NCBI RefSeq assembly: GCF_037482285.1
Contig: NZ_JBBEYB010000006.1
Location: 1 to 64,000, forward strand
Direction: 5' to 3'
Source: Aquabacterium sp029268225
GTDB lineage: Bacteria > Pseudomonadota > Gammaproteobacteria > Burkholderiales > Burkholderiaceae_C
Length of the DNA stretch: 64,000 nt
Part shown: in pieces, positions 1-8,921 of the stretch
Layout of the letters: the number at the start of each line of letters is the position of its first letter
Position numbering within the stretch: position 1 is the first letter of the stretch
The notes under the pieces: model-generated
Seen by the model: only the letters and a program-made list of their open reading frames with translations
Database searches by the model: none
Told to the model about the DNA's origin: nothing
Program-made: the position numbers and the translations under genes

Positions 1-1344
1 CGCGCTCTCCAGCGCCAATTCAACTGCCACCAGCACCGCATCCAGGCCAGCTGTGCTCACAATGGCCAGTACCTGCGCCATGACACGGTCGCCACCGGCC
101 TGGCGTAGCAGCCCTCTGCGCAACTGCTGCAAGGCCGGGGGGAGGTCGGCAAACGGTGCGCCATTGCGCAGCGCACCGGGCTTTCTTTGCACCAGCGGGA
201 TGTAGTGCTGCCAGTCATAGCGGGTCTGTCCACGGTCACTGAATCGCTCATGCTGCGCCACCACCTCATCGTTGGCCACCACGACCACCCGCGTCGGGTA
301 CAGCCGGGTGCTGACCATCTGCCCGGCCAGCTCGCAAGGCACCGAGTAACGGTTGCGTGCGACCGAGACCAAGCAGGTGCTGGTCACCCTCGCCGGGCGC
401 TCCACATAGCCGTCAAAGGGCTGCGGCATTGACATCAAATGGGCACGTTCATGCTCCAGCATCTCGGCCACACTGAACTGCGAATGCTCTGGGTGGCGAA
501 CCTCCGCCCACAGGCTGCGACAGCGCTCGCCCAGCCAGGCGTTGAGTTCTGCAAAGGAGCCAAAGCGCTGCTTGGCCGCATCAATCCAGATTCGCCGCCT
601 GCTATCTTGCACGTTCTTCTCGACGACCCCCTTCTCCCAGCCACTGGCCACGTTGCAGAAGTCGGCGTCGAACAGGTAGTGCGCGCACATCACCGCAAAG
701 CGTGCGTTGACCACTCGGCCCTTGCCCTTCTTGACCTGGTCCACCGCCGTCTTCATGTTGTCGTAGATGCCGCGCCTGGCCACCCCACCCAGCGCCGCAA
801 AGCTGCGCGTGTGCGCATCGAACAGCATCTCGTGTCCCTGACTGGGATACGCCACCAGCCAGAACGCACGGCTGGCACACAGCTTCATGTGCGAGACCTG
901 CAGCCGGTAGTAAATGCCGCCCACCACCAGGCCTTCTTCGCTCCAGTCGAACTGGAATGCCTCGCCCAGCTCGAACGACAAGGGCACGAAGGCTCGCGTC
1001 GCTACCGCTTGCCCCTCGCCTTGGCGCCACTGGCGGATGAAGTCCGTCACGCGGCTGTAGCCGCCTTCGTAACCTGCCGACTTGAGTTCGCTGTACAGCG
1101 CCCGTGCCGTGCGGCGCTCGTGCTTGGCCCGATAGGCATCGGCCTTGAGCGCCTGCCTGAGAACCTCGTGGAAGGCCGTCAACTTGCCCGGCTGCTCGAT
1201 TCGCCGGTACTTGGGCTCGCCATCCAATGGCGCCTTGAGCCACTTGGCTATCGTGTTGCGCGATAGCCCCGTCATCCGCGAGATCTCCCGCTCTGACTTC
1301 TTGCCTCGGCTGTGCAGCCGCCGGATTCTGCCGATCATGTCCAT
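1..1344 (-). CDS. istA: IS21-family transposase IstA (3' end beyond window)
   Basis: This is the DDE transposase of an IS21-type element. Translation from the ATG at 1344 gives an N-terminal helix-turn-helix (residues about 3-33, with MTGLSRNTIAKWL). The integrase core follows, with FDWSEEG (first Asp), IYDNMK (second Asp) and the segment leading to the catalytic Glu. There are 448 codons to the window edge without a stop, so only the last few dozen residues of a roughly 500-residue IstA should be missing. The ATG is preceded by GGAGTGATCACC, an acceptable ribosome site. The reading frame is intact over the visible part. IstB, the AAA+ helper, is expected next but is not in the window. Confidence 0.85.
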   Translation of the reverse strand, partial: MDMIGRIRRLHSRGKKSEREISRMTGLSRNTIAKWLKAPLDGEPKYRRIEQPGKLTAFHEVLRQALKADAYRAKHERRTARALYSELKSAGYEGGYSRVTDFIRQWRQGEGQAVATRAFVPLSFELGEAFQFDWSEEGLVVGGIYYRLQVSHMKLCASRAFWLVAYPSQGHEMLFDAHTRSFAALGGVARRGIYDNMKTAVDQVKKGKGRVVNARFAVMCAHYLFDADFCNVASGWEKGVVEKNVQDSRRRIWIDAAKQRFGSFAELNAWLGERCRSLWAEVRHPEHSQFSVAEMLEHERAHLMSMPQPFDGYVERPARVTSTCLVSVARNRYSVPCELAGQMVSTRLYPTRVVVVANDEVVAQHERFSDRGQTRYDWQHYIPLVQRKPGALRNGAPFADLPPALQQLRRGLLRQAGGDRVMAQVLAIVSTAGLDAVLVAVELALESA

Positions 1345-1461
1345 GGTGATCACTCCTCGAACCCCGCTGCATCAAAAAGCAGCAGAGTAGGTTGAACACC
1401 TGGCTCAGTTTTAGATCGGCACACCCCTCATAAGTGGCTCAGTTTTCGGTAGGCGCCAACA
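1..1461 (-). mobile_element. IS21-family insertion sequence, partial (runs off left edge)
   Basis: The right-hand portion of an IS21-type element is visible. It holds an istA gene pointing out of the window and, outside that gene, two copies of a 12-bp repeat (TGGCTCAGTTTT at 1401-1412 and 1435-1446), the multiple terminal repeat layout known for IS21 relatives. Read from hsdM inward the end begins TGTTGGCGCC at 1461, exactly where the hsdM protein stops matching its family. The istB gene and the other terminus lie beyond position 1, so the target duplication cannot be checked. Confidence 0.85.
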
Positions 1462-2127
1462 GTCGTAAATGCGCTCACCAATCCTAGGCTGTAGCACTTG
1501 GATCATGGCGCGGATCAGCGGACGTGGCGTGTAATACTCGCCGCCGTTACGCCCCGCGTTACCCATGTTCTTGATTTTGGCTTCGTAAAGGTGCGATAGC
1601 TCGTGTTTTTCGGTTTGCGAACGGAAGCGCAACTCGTCCACGCGATCGATCACATCGCGCAGGTTGTAGCCACTCTGGATCTTGTTTTTGATCTCGCCAA
1701 ACACCTCACCGATCTTGTATTCGATGGTGTTGGGGCCGCTGGCGCGCTGCTTGAATGCGGCCAAGTACGGAAATAGCTTGGTATTGACGAAGTCCCGCAG
1801 GTCGTCGCCCGTCATGGCAGCGTTGTGGTCCGGCTTGCCATCAGGCAGCTTGGGTGCCGCCCAAGAGCCCCAACGGAACACATCGTGCAAGAGGTAGTTG
1901 TAGGGACGGTCATCCAGGGCAGCTTCTGCTGCCTTGTCTTGTTCCAGTGCGTCGAGATACTTCAAAAAGAGCAGCCATGAAGACTGCTCTGTGTAATCCA
2001 TCTCACTCGTACAACCCGCATCTTTATGCAGGATGTCATCGATGTTTTTGAAGGTCTGTTCAAACACGTACTGCGCCTGTAAATTTGTTCTGAAAATCGT
2101 CAACGGTCGTCTTGCATTCTCGCTCAC
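1462..2127 (-). pseudogene. hsdM: Type I restriction-modification DNA methyltransferase HsdM, 5' fragment cut by IS21
   Basis: The fragment covers the N-terminal helical domain of HsdM (FEQTFKNIDDIL, then KNKIQSGYNLR and GRNGGEYYTPRPLIRAMI). It ends at GERIYD, where the family continues with the AdoMet-binding Gly-rich motif I. From position 1461 the sequence is IS21 terminus, so the AdoMet site and the NPPF/Y catalytic motif are absent and no methyltransferase activity is expected from this piece. The ATG at 2127 is the most upstream start. A GTG about 20 codons in, just before FEQTF, would match the family length better. The hsdS and hsdR partners would lie to the left. This looks like defence cargo of the Tn7-like element whose right end is at 2617. 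Confidence 0.85.
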
Positions 2128-2433
2128 GCATCGGCATGAATTCCGTTGCGCTGACCGTCGGCTTGCTTGGAAATTTGATCAATGTCCGGAAACAAAAGCG
2201 CCTAGGTAAGCAAAGGCACTACGTGTCCAATTTCTCGGATGTGAGTCTGACGTCGTCGATATGGTGCCTGCAGCGACGGGTATCTCGCCTCAGAACCAAG
2301 TAGGGCTTAGTGCCCCCCGCCACTGATGGGCCTGTTGCCCTGATGGATCCGCAATCGTCATCCTCACGGCATGCGCTCGCTCTGATGTGTGCTGACCCTA
2401 CGTGTCCTCACGCCTTGGATCAAATAGCCATGC
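2128..2433. other. Non-coding stretch between hsdM fragment and transposon right end
   Basis: About 300 bp with no convincing gene. Short open frames here have no recognisable domain and no ribosome site. It would hold the hsdM promoter on the minus strand, but I see no clear -35/-10 pair. Confidence 0.4.
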
Positions 2434-2617
2434 AATCGGCTTCACAGGATGAGCGTTCTCGCAGATCGTGCAGCGAGGGAAAGCATGATTTGGTTCAGCA
2501 AGAAGCAGAAAGCCCTGCCGGATCACAACTGAGAAGTCATGTGGCAGGGCTGTTATCGACTTTAAAGACGCGTTGTCGACTTTAATTTTTTGTTATCGAC
2601 TTTAATTGTCGAGAACA
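2434..2617. repeat. Right end of a first Tn7-like element (copy of 44795-44978)
   Basis: This segment aligns without gaps to 44795-44978 at a constant offset of 42361, with about 11 mismatches including the following 5 bp. It ends with ...GTCGAGAACA at 2617. Three 16-bp sites resembling GTTRTCGACTTTAAWT sit at 2552-2567, 2572-2587 and 2592-2607, spaced exactly 20 bp. This matches the overlapping TnsB sites of a Tn7 right end. It belongs to the element that extends leftwards, towards hsdM and out of the window. Confidence 0.85.
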
Positions 2618-2622
2618 ATACC
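2618..2622. repeat. 5-bp target duplication ATACC, left copy
   Basis: ATACC separates the right end of the first element (ending ACA) from the left end of the second (starting TGT). The same five bases follow the right end of the second element at 44979-44983. Five-base duplications are the rule for Tn7-type transposition. Confidence 0.8.
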
Positions 2623-2771
2623 TGTTCTCGACAATTAAAGTCGACAACTGGAGGCGTGGCGAATCAAGGACTTGCAACGCCCCCAAAAAACTGACAAGTC
2701 AACACAAGTCGAAAACAGGCTCACTACAACGCCACATGCGCCGTCGTAGGCAAGCAATTAAAGTCGAAAAC
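2623..2771. repeat. Left end of Tn7-like element with three transposase-binding sites
   Basis: Sites in inverted orientation to those at the right end lie at 2633-2648 (AATTAAAGTCGACAAC), 2701-2716 and 2756-2771 (AATTAAAGTCGAAAAC). Three well-separated sites in about 150 bp reproduce the left-end layout of Tn7. This is inferred from site pattern; binding has not been shown. Confidence 0.75.
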
Positions 2772-3326
2772 AGTGCGATGTATGCACTCATAGACATTGC
2801 CAGTCGATCTGACGTGAGGCGTCATCGAACTACACGCATCGTGCCAAAGGCGCGCTCAGGGAAGTCTCCGTGGCTCACCAACTTGAGTCCAAGGTTCCGC
2901 AAATAGATGCTCCAGCCACAGTGCCTCGTAGTGCATTTCCCAGTTGCCGCGACTGCGCTACATAGCTTCCGTTCTTCTGCGTAACCACAAAATCTCACCC
3001 ACAGCACTGTGACCGCTTCAGGCTGGTAGCGGTCGGTCGGCTTTCGCCGGCCAATGTCGGCGAAAGCCGTTACCTGACTTTTGCTGGCCATGAGGCCGAG
3101 CCGGATGGCCAGCAACGGCTCCCGTGGGCGACGCCAGTTCACACCCCGAGCCAGTACAGACATAGGCCCCGACAGGATTGCTCCCTGCGACCGATCGTTC
3201 AACGCGATAATCTAAAGTGATTTGGAGCCACTCTCTGGGGTGATGCATAGCGCAGGTACTAAATGGGAATGGATTTCCAACGACACCTTACAGATTTCGT
3301 TTTGACAGGCCTGGGAGGGCAAGCAC
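2772..3326. other. Intergenic region with a strong hairpin
   Basis: No convincing gene. Frames on the minus strand lack a domain or a ribosome site. The main structure is a perfect 11-bp inverted repeat at 3039-3049/3058-3068 (GGCTTTCGCCG ... CGGCGAAAGCC), preceded by a CTTCAGGCTG motif that recurs in other intergenic regions of this window. A TTGACA at 3301-3306 is a possible -35 for the following gene, but I see no good -10. Confidence 0.4.
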
Positions 3327-4733
3327 TTGAAGGCCGCAGTGGAGAAACATTTTCAGGGGCTTTGGCAGCGCACTCAGGCGCCTGGGGCTCCAGCCATCTC
3401 CACCTCGACCATCGAGGCGTGGGCAAAGGAGAGGAGACTCGAAGTTGCCAATGTCCAGGAACGGCGGGTCGGCCTCTTCCGGCAGATTCCTGCTGTGGTC
3501 TTGACCGCAAACGATGCCAAGGCATGCTTCCCTTTGATATCCAAGGACAGCCATGAGTGGCAGGCCAACCGCTCGGCCGCTGATCGCGTCGCCGATCTCT
3601 GGGCGCGGGTCGAATGGTTCGTCCCGCTCTGGGTGAGTAATCAAAAGATGGCGCAGCTCCTGACCGCTGTGGAGCATCGGCGTGGCGCCGAAGCGATCAG
3701 TCAGTTCGACTATCACTTATCGACGGTATACACCTTGCCCTTCCAGGCTGTCTGCATCGCACAGCTCCTGCCTCGAACGCGCAGCTTGGCGCCATTCGCT
3801 CCGCTCGCACGCGAGGCATATCTCGCCTTCTACAGCGGGCAGCGTGCCGCAAGCGTGGCCGCGCTGATCCCGGTTATTGAAGGTGGTGTTCAACGAATCG
3901 CCAGCGCGACGCCCCATCTAAATTCGCACGATGCGATCAACCACACAATTGAGCGAGCCTGCGGTCTGGCAGCCGATTTGTACTTCGAAAGGATGTGGGT
4001 GCCGCAGGAATACCGGTCGATCGATTTCCTGTTTGGCCAAGACGAGCGGGTTATGGTTTTCGAGACGTTCCGTCGGTGGCTCCAGACCTGCTTCTTCCAG
4101 AATATCGACAGCTACAGTGGGACGACATCTCTCAATCGACACCTGTTCGCCCACGGCAAGTCCACCGACTGGCAGCAACCATCAAACTTTTCTCGCTTGG
4201 TCGTAGCCATCACGATGCTCGGAGTGATCGAAGCCTGGCATGACGAAACCAACGTCCTTCCCTTGCTGTTCCCGGAGATGGATCAAGACAGCAAACTACT
4301 GTGGCAGCAGGCGTTGATCAGAGGTCAGCTCCAAATGGCGCTGAACCTGCATGAGCAAGCCGAGTTCCAGGCTCATGGTCGTTTGGTGCCGGAATTGCCC
4401 ACTGACAACGGCGTTACCCTGCGGAAGGCCGTGCTTTCTGAAGATGCCATCAACGACCTGGTCCGTCCCCTGCGAGATGCCGGCTGGAGCGTAACGGTCA
4501 CCGAGCCAGATCCGGCAGCGCTCTTTGTTATCGCAGTCGCTACAACTCCTAAAAGGCGTCTCGCGGTCGCCCTGCTTTACAGCTGCGCGACCTCAAACGA
4601 GCTCTATCGCGAGCTGGCTTCAAAGGTCGACGTCATCCTGTATCGAGGAGCACCGTACCAGCAGGACAGCTTCGCGGCCGGCATTGCACTTCACGTCGGG
4701 CCAGTTGCGGGTTGGCAGCCTCCGCGCGTTTGA
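3327..4733 (+). CDS. Uncharacterised protein with a HEPN-like R-x4-H motif, defence-associated
   Basis: A 468-residue protein of unknown function with no signal peptide or membrane segment. The one motif I recognise is LNRHLFAHG at residues 269-277, which fits the R-x(4-6)-H active site of HEPN ribonuclease folds (R271, H276). The C-terminal part (from about residue 390) could be a separate alpha/beta domain. The start is TTG with GGAGGG seven bases upstream. An OLD-family nuclease gene follows 174 bp downstream on the same strand, and the left end of the transposon is just upstream, so an anti-phage role is plausible from context. The HEPN call rests on one short motif; the rest is unassigned. 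Confidence 0.5.
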   Translation: MKAAVEKHFQGLWQRTQAPGAPAISTSTIEAWAKERRLEVANVQERRVGLFRQIPAVVLTANDAKACFPLISKDSHEWQANRSAADRVADLWARVEWFVPLWVSNQKMAQLLTAVEHRRGAEAISQFDYHLSTVYTLPFQAVCIAQLLPRTRSLAPFAPLAREAYLAFYSGQRAASVAALIPVIEGGVQRIASATPHLNSHDAINHTIERACGLAADLYFERMWVPQEYRSIDFLFGQDERVMVFETFRRWLQTCFFQNIDSYSGTTSLNRHLFAHGKSTDWQQPSNFSRLVVAITMLGVIEAWHDETNVLPLLFPEMDQDSKLLWQQALIRGQLQMALNLHEQAEFQAHGRLVPELPTDNGVTLRKAVLSEDAINDLVRPLRDAGWSVTVTEPDPAALFVIAVATTPKRRLAVALLYSCATSNELYRELASKVDVILYRGAPYQQDSFAAGIALHVGPVAGWQPPRV

Positions 4734-4907
4734 GGCAGCTCTGGCCGCCTCGACGTTTCTGGAGTCGACTTAGTCTGAGTGAAGGACCGATGGGAATTCG
4801 ATGAGTTCGTCCCGCCGCCCAGGCCCGACACCGTGGACGAATTCTGAGAAAGCTCGCCGCGATTTTCATGGTTATATTCAACAGTGAGTCAAGAAGGGAA
4901 GGTTGCC

Positions 4908-6875
4908 ATGAAGCTAACAAAAGTCCGCGTCCAGAACTATCGGTCCGTCGAGGACAGCGGGGAATTCGAGATAGGCGACCTCACTTGCTTGGTCGGAAAG
5001 AACGAGGCGGGAAAGACGGCGCTGCTGAGCGCGATGCGCGGCCTGAGGCCCTCGCAGTCGTTTGAGTTCGATGAGCCCATCGACTACCCTCGACGCTTCT
5101 CAACTCGATTCGATGACCGCCATGAGGACGGAACGGCAGAGGTGATCCGAACATGGTGGCGGCTTGAAGCTTCGGACCTGGCCGCTGTTGAAAAGCGATT
5201 TGGAGCAGGGGTCTTAAAGGGTGACACGTTCCAGGCCCACTTTGGATTTCGATACGAGGACGATAGCCGTATTTGGGTGATCGATGTCGATAGCACCAAG
5301 GTGCTCGAAAACATGCTAACCAAGCACGCCCTAGACGCGACCGAACGAAACGTCCTGCATGACGTGGCGGATGGGCCAGCGGCAGACAAAGCTCTATCGG
5401 GCTTGGCTGAGAGAACGCCGAAGCAGGAGGCGCTCTTGCAGGACATCAAGAAGTGCCGGGAGTCGAGCTTCACCAAGGGGGTGATCGATATCCTGTCGGT
5501 GAGGCAGCCCAAGTTTTTCTTCACTTCCCACTTCGAACGGATGTCGGGCATGGTCTCGATTCAGCAGCTCCAACAAGACAAGCAGAACAAGACTGTTTCA
5601 GTCGGCGATCAGATCTTTCTCGCGTTCTTGGAATACGCGGGAACGACGCTTGAAGAACTTCTGGAGGCGGATCGCCGGGAGACTTTGAAAGCCACTTGCG
5701 AGGCTGCCAGCAACGAGATCACCGAGGAAATATTCCAGTTTTGGAGCCAGAACAACGCATTGGAAGTGGTCATCGACATTGACAGCGGCAAGGCCAAGGA
5801 CCCCGCGCCCTTCAACACGGGAACCGTGGCGGAAATCCGGATCAAAAACAACAATCACAAGGCGACGTTGCCATTGTCCGAGCGCAGCGCGGGCTTTGTT
5901 TGGTTCTTCTCTTTCCTCGCCCAGTTCAAGCAGTTGAGGAAGACTCCGGGCAACGGCAATGCCATCATCTTGTTGGACGAGCCGGGCCTGACCTTGCACG
6001 GAAAGGCGCAGGGCGATTTGCTGCGCTACATTGTCGAGAGGTTGCTGCCAGACCACCAGGTCATCTTCACCACCCACTCGCCCTTCATGGTGCCGATGGA
6101 CCGCCTTGCCGATGTTCGAATCGTTGAGGACGTGGTCATCGAGAAGCCGGGGAAGCGGCCCGAGGTCAAAGGCACGAAGGTTCGATCCGACGTGTTGGAG
6201 GTCAACGACGACACGCTCTTCCCGCTTCAAGGGGCCTTGGGCTATGAGGTGACCCAGTCGCTTTTCATCGGAGCCAACACATGGCTGGTCGAAGGTCCGT
6301 CGGACATCCTTTATTTGCAGGTTGTGTCGCAGGCGTTGAGCAAGCGCAGGCGCGTCGGGCTCGACCCGAAATGGACGTTGTGCCCCTCGGGCGGTATCGA
6401 CAAGATTGCCCCGTTCGTGCGGCTGTTCGGCGGCAACCGGATCAATTTGGCGGTTCTCTCCGACATCGCCAATGGCGACAAGGCCAAGATCGAGAATTTG
6501 AAGAAGGCCGACATCCTCAAGGCCGGGCATTTTTATACCTGCGCTGACTTCACCAAACAAGCCGAGTCGGATGTGGAGGACCTGTTCGATGCCGATCTGT
6601 TCGTTGAGATGCTCAACGGGGCCTACAAGCCACCTGCCGCGCATGTGGTGACGAAGGATGCGCTGATGGCGGCGGCGACAACCCCGCGCATCATCAAGAA
6701 GGCTGATGCCCTATTCAAGCTGATGCCCGCGACGGTCGCCGAATTCGACCACTTCGGAGCATCGCGCTGGCTCTTGGAGAACCCTTCTGTGTTGGATGCG
6801 GATACGCCTGCGGTTCACGCGACCCTCGACCGATTTGAGGAAGTATTCAAGGCTTTCAACGCCTTGCTGGCATAG
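4908..6875 (+). CDS. OLD-family ATP-dependent endonuclease (AAA ATPase + TOPRIM)
   Basis: A two-domain protein of 655 residues. The N-terminal ABC/AAA ATPase has Walker A GKNEAGKT at residues 30-37 and a Walker B-like ILLDEPG at about 352-358. The C-terminal TOPRIM nuclease has LVEGPSD at about 459-465 and a later LSD acidic motif near 515. This is the architecture of OLD and GajA nucleases, which nick or cut DNA under nucleotide control in phage defence. The ATG at 4908 is preferred over a GTG 24 bp upstream because GGGAAGG precedes it at good spacing. No UvrD-like GajB follows, so this is not a standard Gabija pair. The next gene is a truncated partner 37 bp downstream. Confidence 0.88.
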   Translation: MKLTKVRVQNYRSVEDSGEFEIGDLTCLVGKNEAGKTALLSAMRGLRPSQSFEFDEPIDYPRRFSTRFDDRHEDGTAEVIRTWWRLEASDLAAVEKRFGAGVLKGDTFQAHFGFRYEDDSRIWVIDVDSTKVLENMLTKHALDATERNVLHDVADGPAADKALSGLAERTPKQEALLQDIKKCRESSFTKGVIDILSVRQPKFFFTSHFERMSGMVSIQQLQQDKQNKTVSVGDQIFLAFLEYAGTTLEELLEADRRETLKATCEAASNEITEEIFQFWSQNNALEVVIDIDSGKAKDPAPFNTGTVAEIRIKNNNHKATLPLSERSAGFVWFFSFLAQFKQLRKTPGNGNAIILLDEPGLTLHGKAQGDLLRYIVERLLPDHQVIFTTHSPFMVPMDRLADVRIVEDVVIEKPGKRPEVKGTKVRSDVLEVNDDTLFPLQGALGYEVTQSLFIGANTWLVEGPSDILYLQVVSQALSKRRRVGLDPKWTLCPSGGIDKIAPFVRLFGGNRINLAVLSDIANGDKAKIENLKKADILKAGHFYTCADFTKQAESDVEDLFDADLFVEMLNGAYKPPAAHVVTKDALMAAATTPRIIKKADALFKLMPATVAEFDHFGASRWLLENPSVLDADTPAVHATLDRFEEVFKAFNALLA

Positions 6876-6912
6876 GCAAGTCGTCTCCCTGCCGAACGTC
6901 CGATCCATCGAC

Positions 6913-7419
6913 ATGCATTTTCACGATGAGCTCTTCGAGAAGGGGGGCGGTTACGTCTTGAACTTTTCGGATCGGACCATGTCGAGGTTCTTCTCCGAAG
7001 AGTTAAACGTCGATATCGACGATCCCGCCTACGCGGAGAACGGAACATCCAAGGGCAAGCGGCTGCCCTGCTACTTGCAGAAGGTCGATGTTCCGACGGT
7101 GATTCGGATGCTTAAGGCGCTTTGGGAATGCCGCGAGGCTATCCGGATGCAAGCCAAGAGGGCGGAATCGGTCAAGAACGCTGAAGTTCGCCTGCTTTCG
7201 CTGATCAAAAAGCTCGAAGGCAAGTCGGATGCCGCGCAGCCCACGGGCCAGCCGCCCAAGCCCGCGTTTGACCGCCCGAGGCTTCTAGCCTTGCGAAGCG
7301 ACTTGCTTGGATTCACCAAGCTAAGGGCCCAAAGGAAGGGCTACTCCCTTGAGGCTTGCCGCGGTGACCATGCCCGTGCAGAACGCCGCGCCATCGCGCG
7401 TGCCCGGAACGTCGCTTAG
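6913..7419 (+). pseudogene. Truncated partner of the OLD nuclease (lost its C-terminal nuclease-like domain)
   Basis: The N-terminal region (GGGYVLNFSDRTMSRFF, then NGTSKGKRLPCYL) resembles a family often found beside OLD-type ATPases. There it is usually followed by a restriction-endonuclease-like domain beginning around a QRRGY-F/E motif. Here RKGYSLEA appears near residue 145 and the match then stops. The last 20 or so codons (to 7419) look like unrelated arginine-rich sequence. The RIT element starts about 90 bp further on, so a rearrangement there could have removed the 3' part. No good ribosome site precedes the ATG at 6913. The family assignment is from memory of the motif pattern and is moderate. 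Confidence 0.5.
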
Positions 7420-7512
7420 TCCGGCCGCAAACCCAGCGATGCGCCGGGCAGTCCGGTGACCGCTTAGCGACCAGTCGCGTGAATCGGGCGTTGGTACGCG
7501 ATCGCCGGCAAC

Positions 7513-7544
7513 CGCTGCCTATGCCGAGATCGCAACTATGCGCA
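7513..7544. repeat. RIT left inverted repeat
   Basis: A 32-bp sequence pairing with 10972-11003 in opposite orientation with four mismatches. It lies 123 bp upstream of the first recombinase start and is a likely recombinase recognition site. Confidence 0.75.
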
Positions 7545-7667
7545 GATCCAGTAACAAGGAGCGTTGCATGCCTTGCTTGGCAGGTTGATCAGAGCCAAGG
7601 GGAGGCGCCTGACTGGACATAGTTTTGGTACGGGAGTGCACTGCAGGTCCCACTTCAGGAGACCGCC

Positions 7668-8921
7668 ATGAGCACTTTCCATCTCCCTCATTGCGCCTAC
7701 GCCGACTGGATCGTCGCCGGGCCGATTGCACCGCATGCTGATGCGATCAAGCAGCACTTCGCCGACGGAAGGTATGCGCTGAGCACAGTTGCAAGTTATC
7801 TGAGCAACATCGCGCACTTCGCGCGATGGGCTCGGAGCAAACGTCTGCGTCTTTGCAGGATCGACGAGGTGTCGGTTACCGAGTTCCTTGATGAGCATCT
7901 TCCACATTGCCGATGTGCGCAGCCGGTCCGCCACGACCGCCGCGACCATCGCGCTGCGCTCGGGCACTTGCTATTCGTCCTTCGCGCCCGGGGCGTCGTC
8001 ACGTTGCCGGTGAAGAGCGCGAAGCCAGTGGATGAGGAGTTACGGCGCTTTGATGCGTACATGGACCGCGTGCGTGGCCTGGCACCGAAGACCCGGAGTC
8101 AGGTTCTGCGCATAGTCGGTCGCTTGCTGCGTCAACGCCTGGGCGACGGCGTCGTCGACATTGCTTCGATCAAGCCGGCTCATGTGCGAAGCTTCTATGC
8201 GCAGCAGGCCAAGCTTCACTGCAAGCCGGGCGGCGCCGGGTCGGTAGTGGCTGCATTGCACAGCTACTTTCGATATCGATCCTCACTGGGCGATCAGGTT
8301 CATGCCTTGATCGGAGCGGTCTCCGCTCCCGCCAATTGGCGGCTCGCGACGCTTCCCAAGGCACTCACGGCCCAGGAACTCGAGCAATTGGTGAGCTCTC
8401 TCGGTAGGCCGGGTCGCTCGATGCGTCGCGCCGACGCCATCGTGCGCTGTGCCATGGATCTCGGCCTTCGCAGCGGCGAGGTCGCTCGTCTCAAGCTCGA
8501 CGACATCGACTGGCGAGCAGGCACGATCACACTACGCCACACCAAGGGCCTGCGTGAAGACGTGCTGCCGCTACCCGCGAGTACCGGCGAGGCCATCGCG
8601 GCGTACTTGAAGAGCGAACGCCCGCAGACATCCAATCGCGCGGTATTCGTGCGTCACATTGCGCCCCACGACGAACCAGTTGGGCCGGATCTGATACGCA
8701 AGACCATTCGCCAGGCCTACGGTCGAGCCGGGCTTGCCTACACGCGATCGCATCTGTTGCGTCACACGATGGCCAACCGCCTGCTTGCAGGTGGCTCATC
8801 TCTCAAGGAGGTGGCCGACGTCCTGCGCCATCGAGCGCTGAGCACCACGCAGGTCTACGCGAAGCTCGACAGCCGCAGTCTCGTCGAAGTGGCCTTGCCT
8901 TGGCCGGGGAGCGCATCATGA
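7668..8921 (+). CDS. ritA: Tyrosine recombinase, first gene of RIT trio
   Basis: A 417-residue site-specific recombinase with a SAM-like N-terminal core-binding domain (about 20-230) and a C-terminal catalytic domain. Visible catalytic residues are Arg268 in GLRSGEV, His362/Arg365 in SHLLRHT, a late His in LRHRALSTT and the nucleophile Tyr397 (TTQVYAK). The ATG at 7668 follows AGGAGACCGCC. The stop overlaps the start of the next gene (ATGA), so the three recombinases are translationally coupled. In RIT elements the three proteins are thought to act together on the terminal repeats; their exact division of labour is unknown. Confidence 0.9.
   Translation: MSTFHLPHCAYADWIVAGPIAPHADAIKQHFADGRYALSTVASYLSNIAHFARWARSKRLRLCRIDEVSVTEFLDEHLPHCRCAQPVRHDRRDHRAALGHLLFVLRARGVVTLPVKSAKPVDEELRRFDAYMDRVRGLAPKTRSQVLRIVGRLLRQRLGDGVVDIASIKPAHVRSFYAQQAKLHCKPGGAGSVVAALHSYFRYRSSLGDQVHALIGAVSAPANWRLATLPKALTAQELEQLVSSLGRPGRSMRRADAIVRCAMDLGLRSGEVARLKLDDIDWRAGTITLRHTKGLREDVLPLPASTGEAIAAYLKSERPQTSNRAVFVRHIAPHDEPVGPDLIRKTIRQAYGRAGLAYTRSHLLRHTMANRLLAGGSSLKEVADVLRHRALSTTQVYAKLDSRSLVEVALPWPGSAS

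Noticed and set aside
439..1266. Long open frame on the plus strand across the transposase region
   Set aside because: It is antisense to the intact istA frame, has no known domain and is a product of GC-rich codon structure.
2310..2585. Small plus-strand frame of 91 codons
   Set aside because: It runs through the transposon end repeat and binding sites, has no ribosome site and is not kept open in the same way in the second copy.
4908..6875. Gabija system
   Set aside because: The OLD-type protein resembles GajA in layout, but no UvrD-like GajB gene follows.
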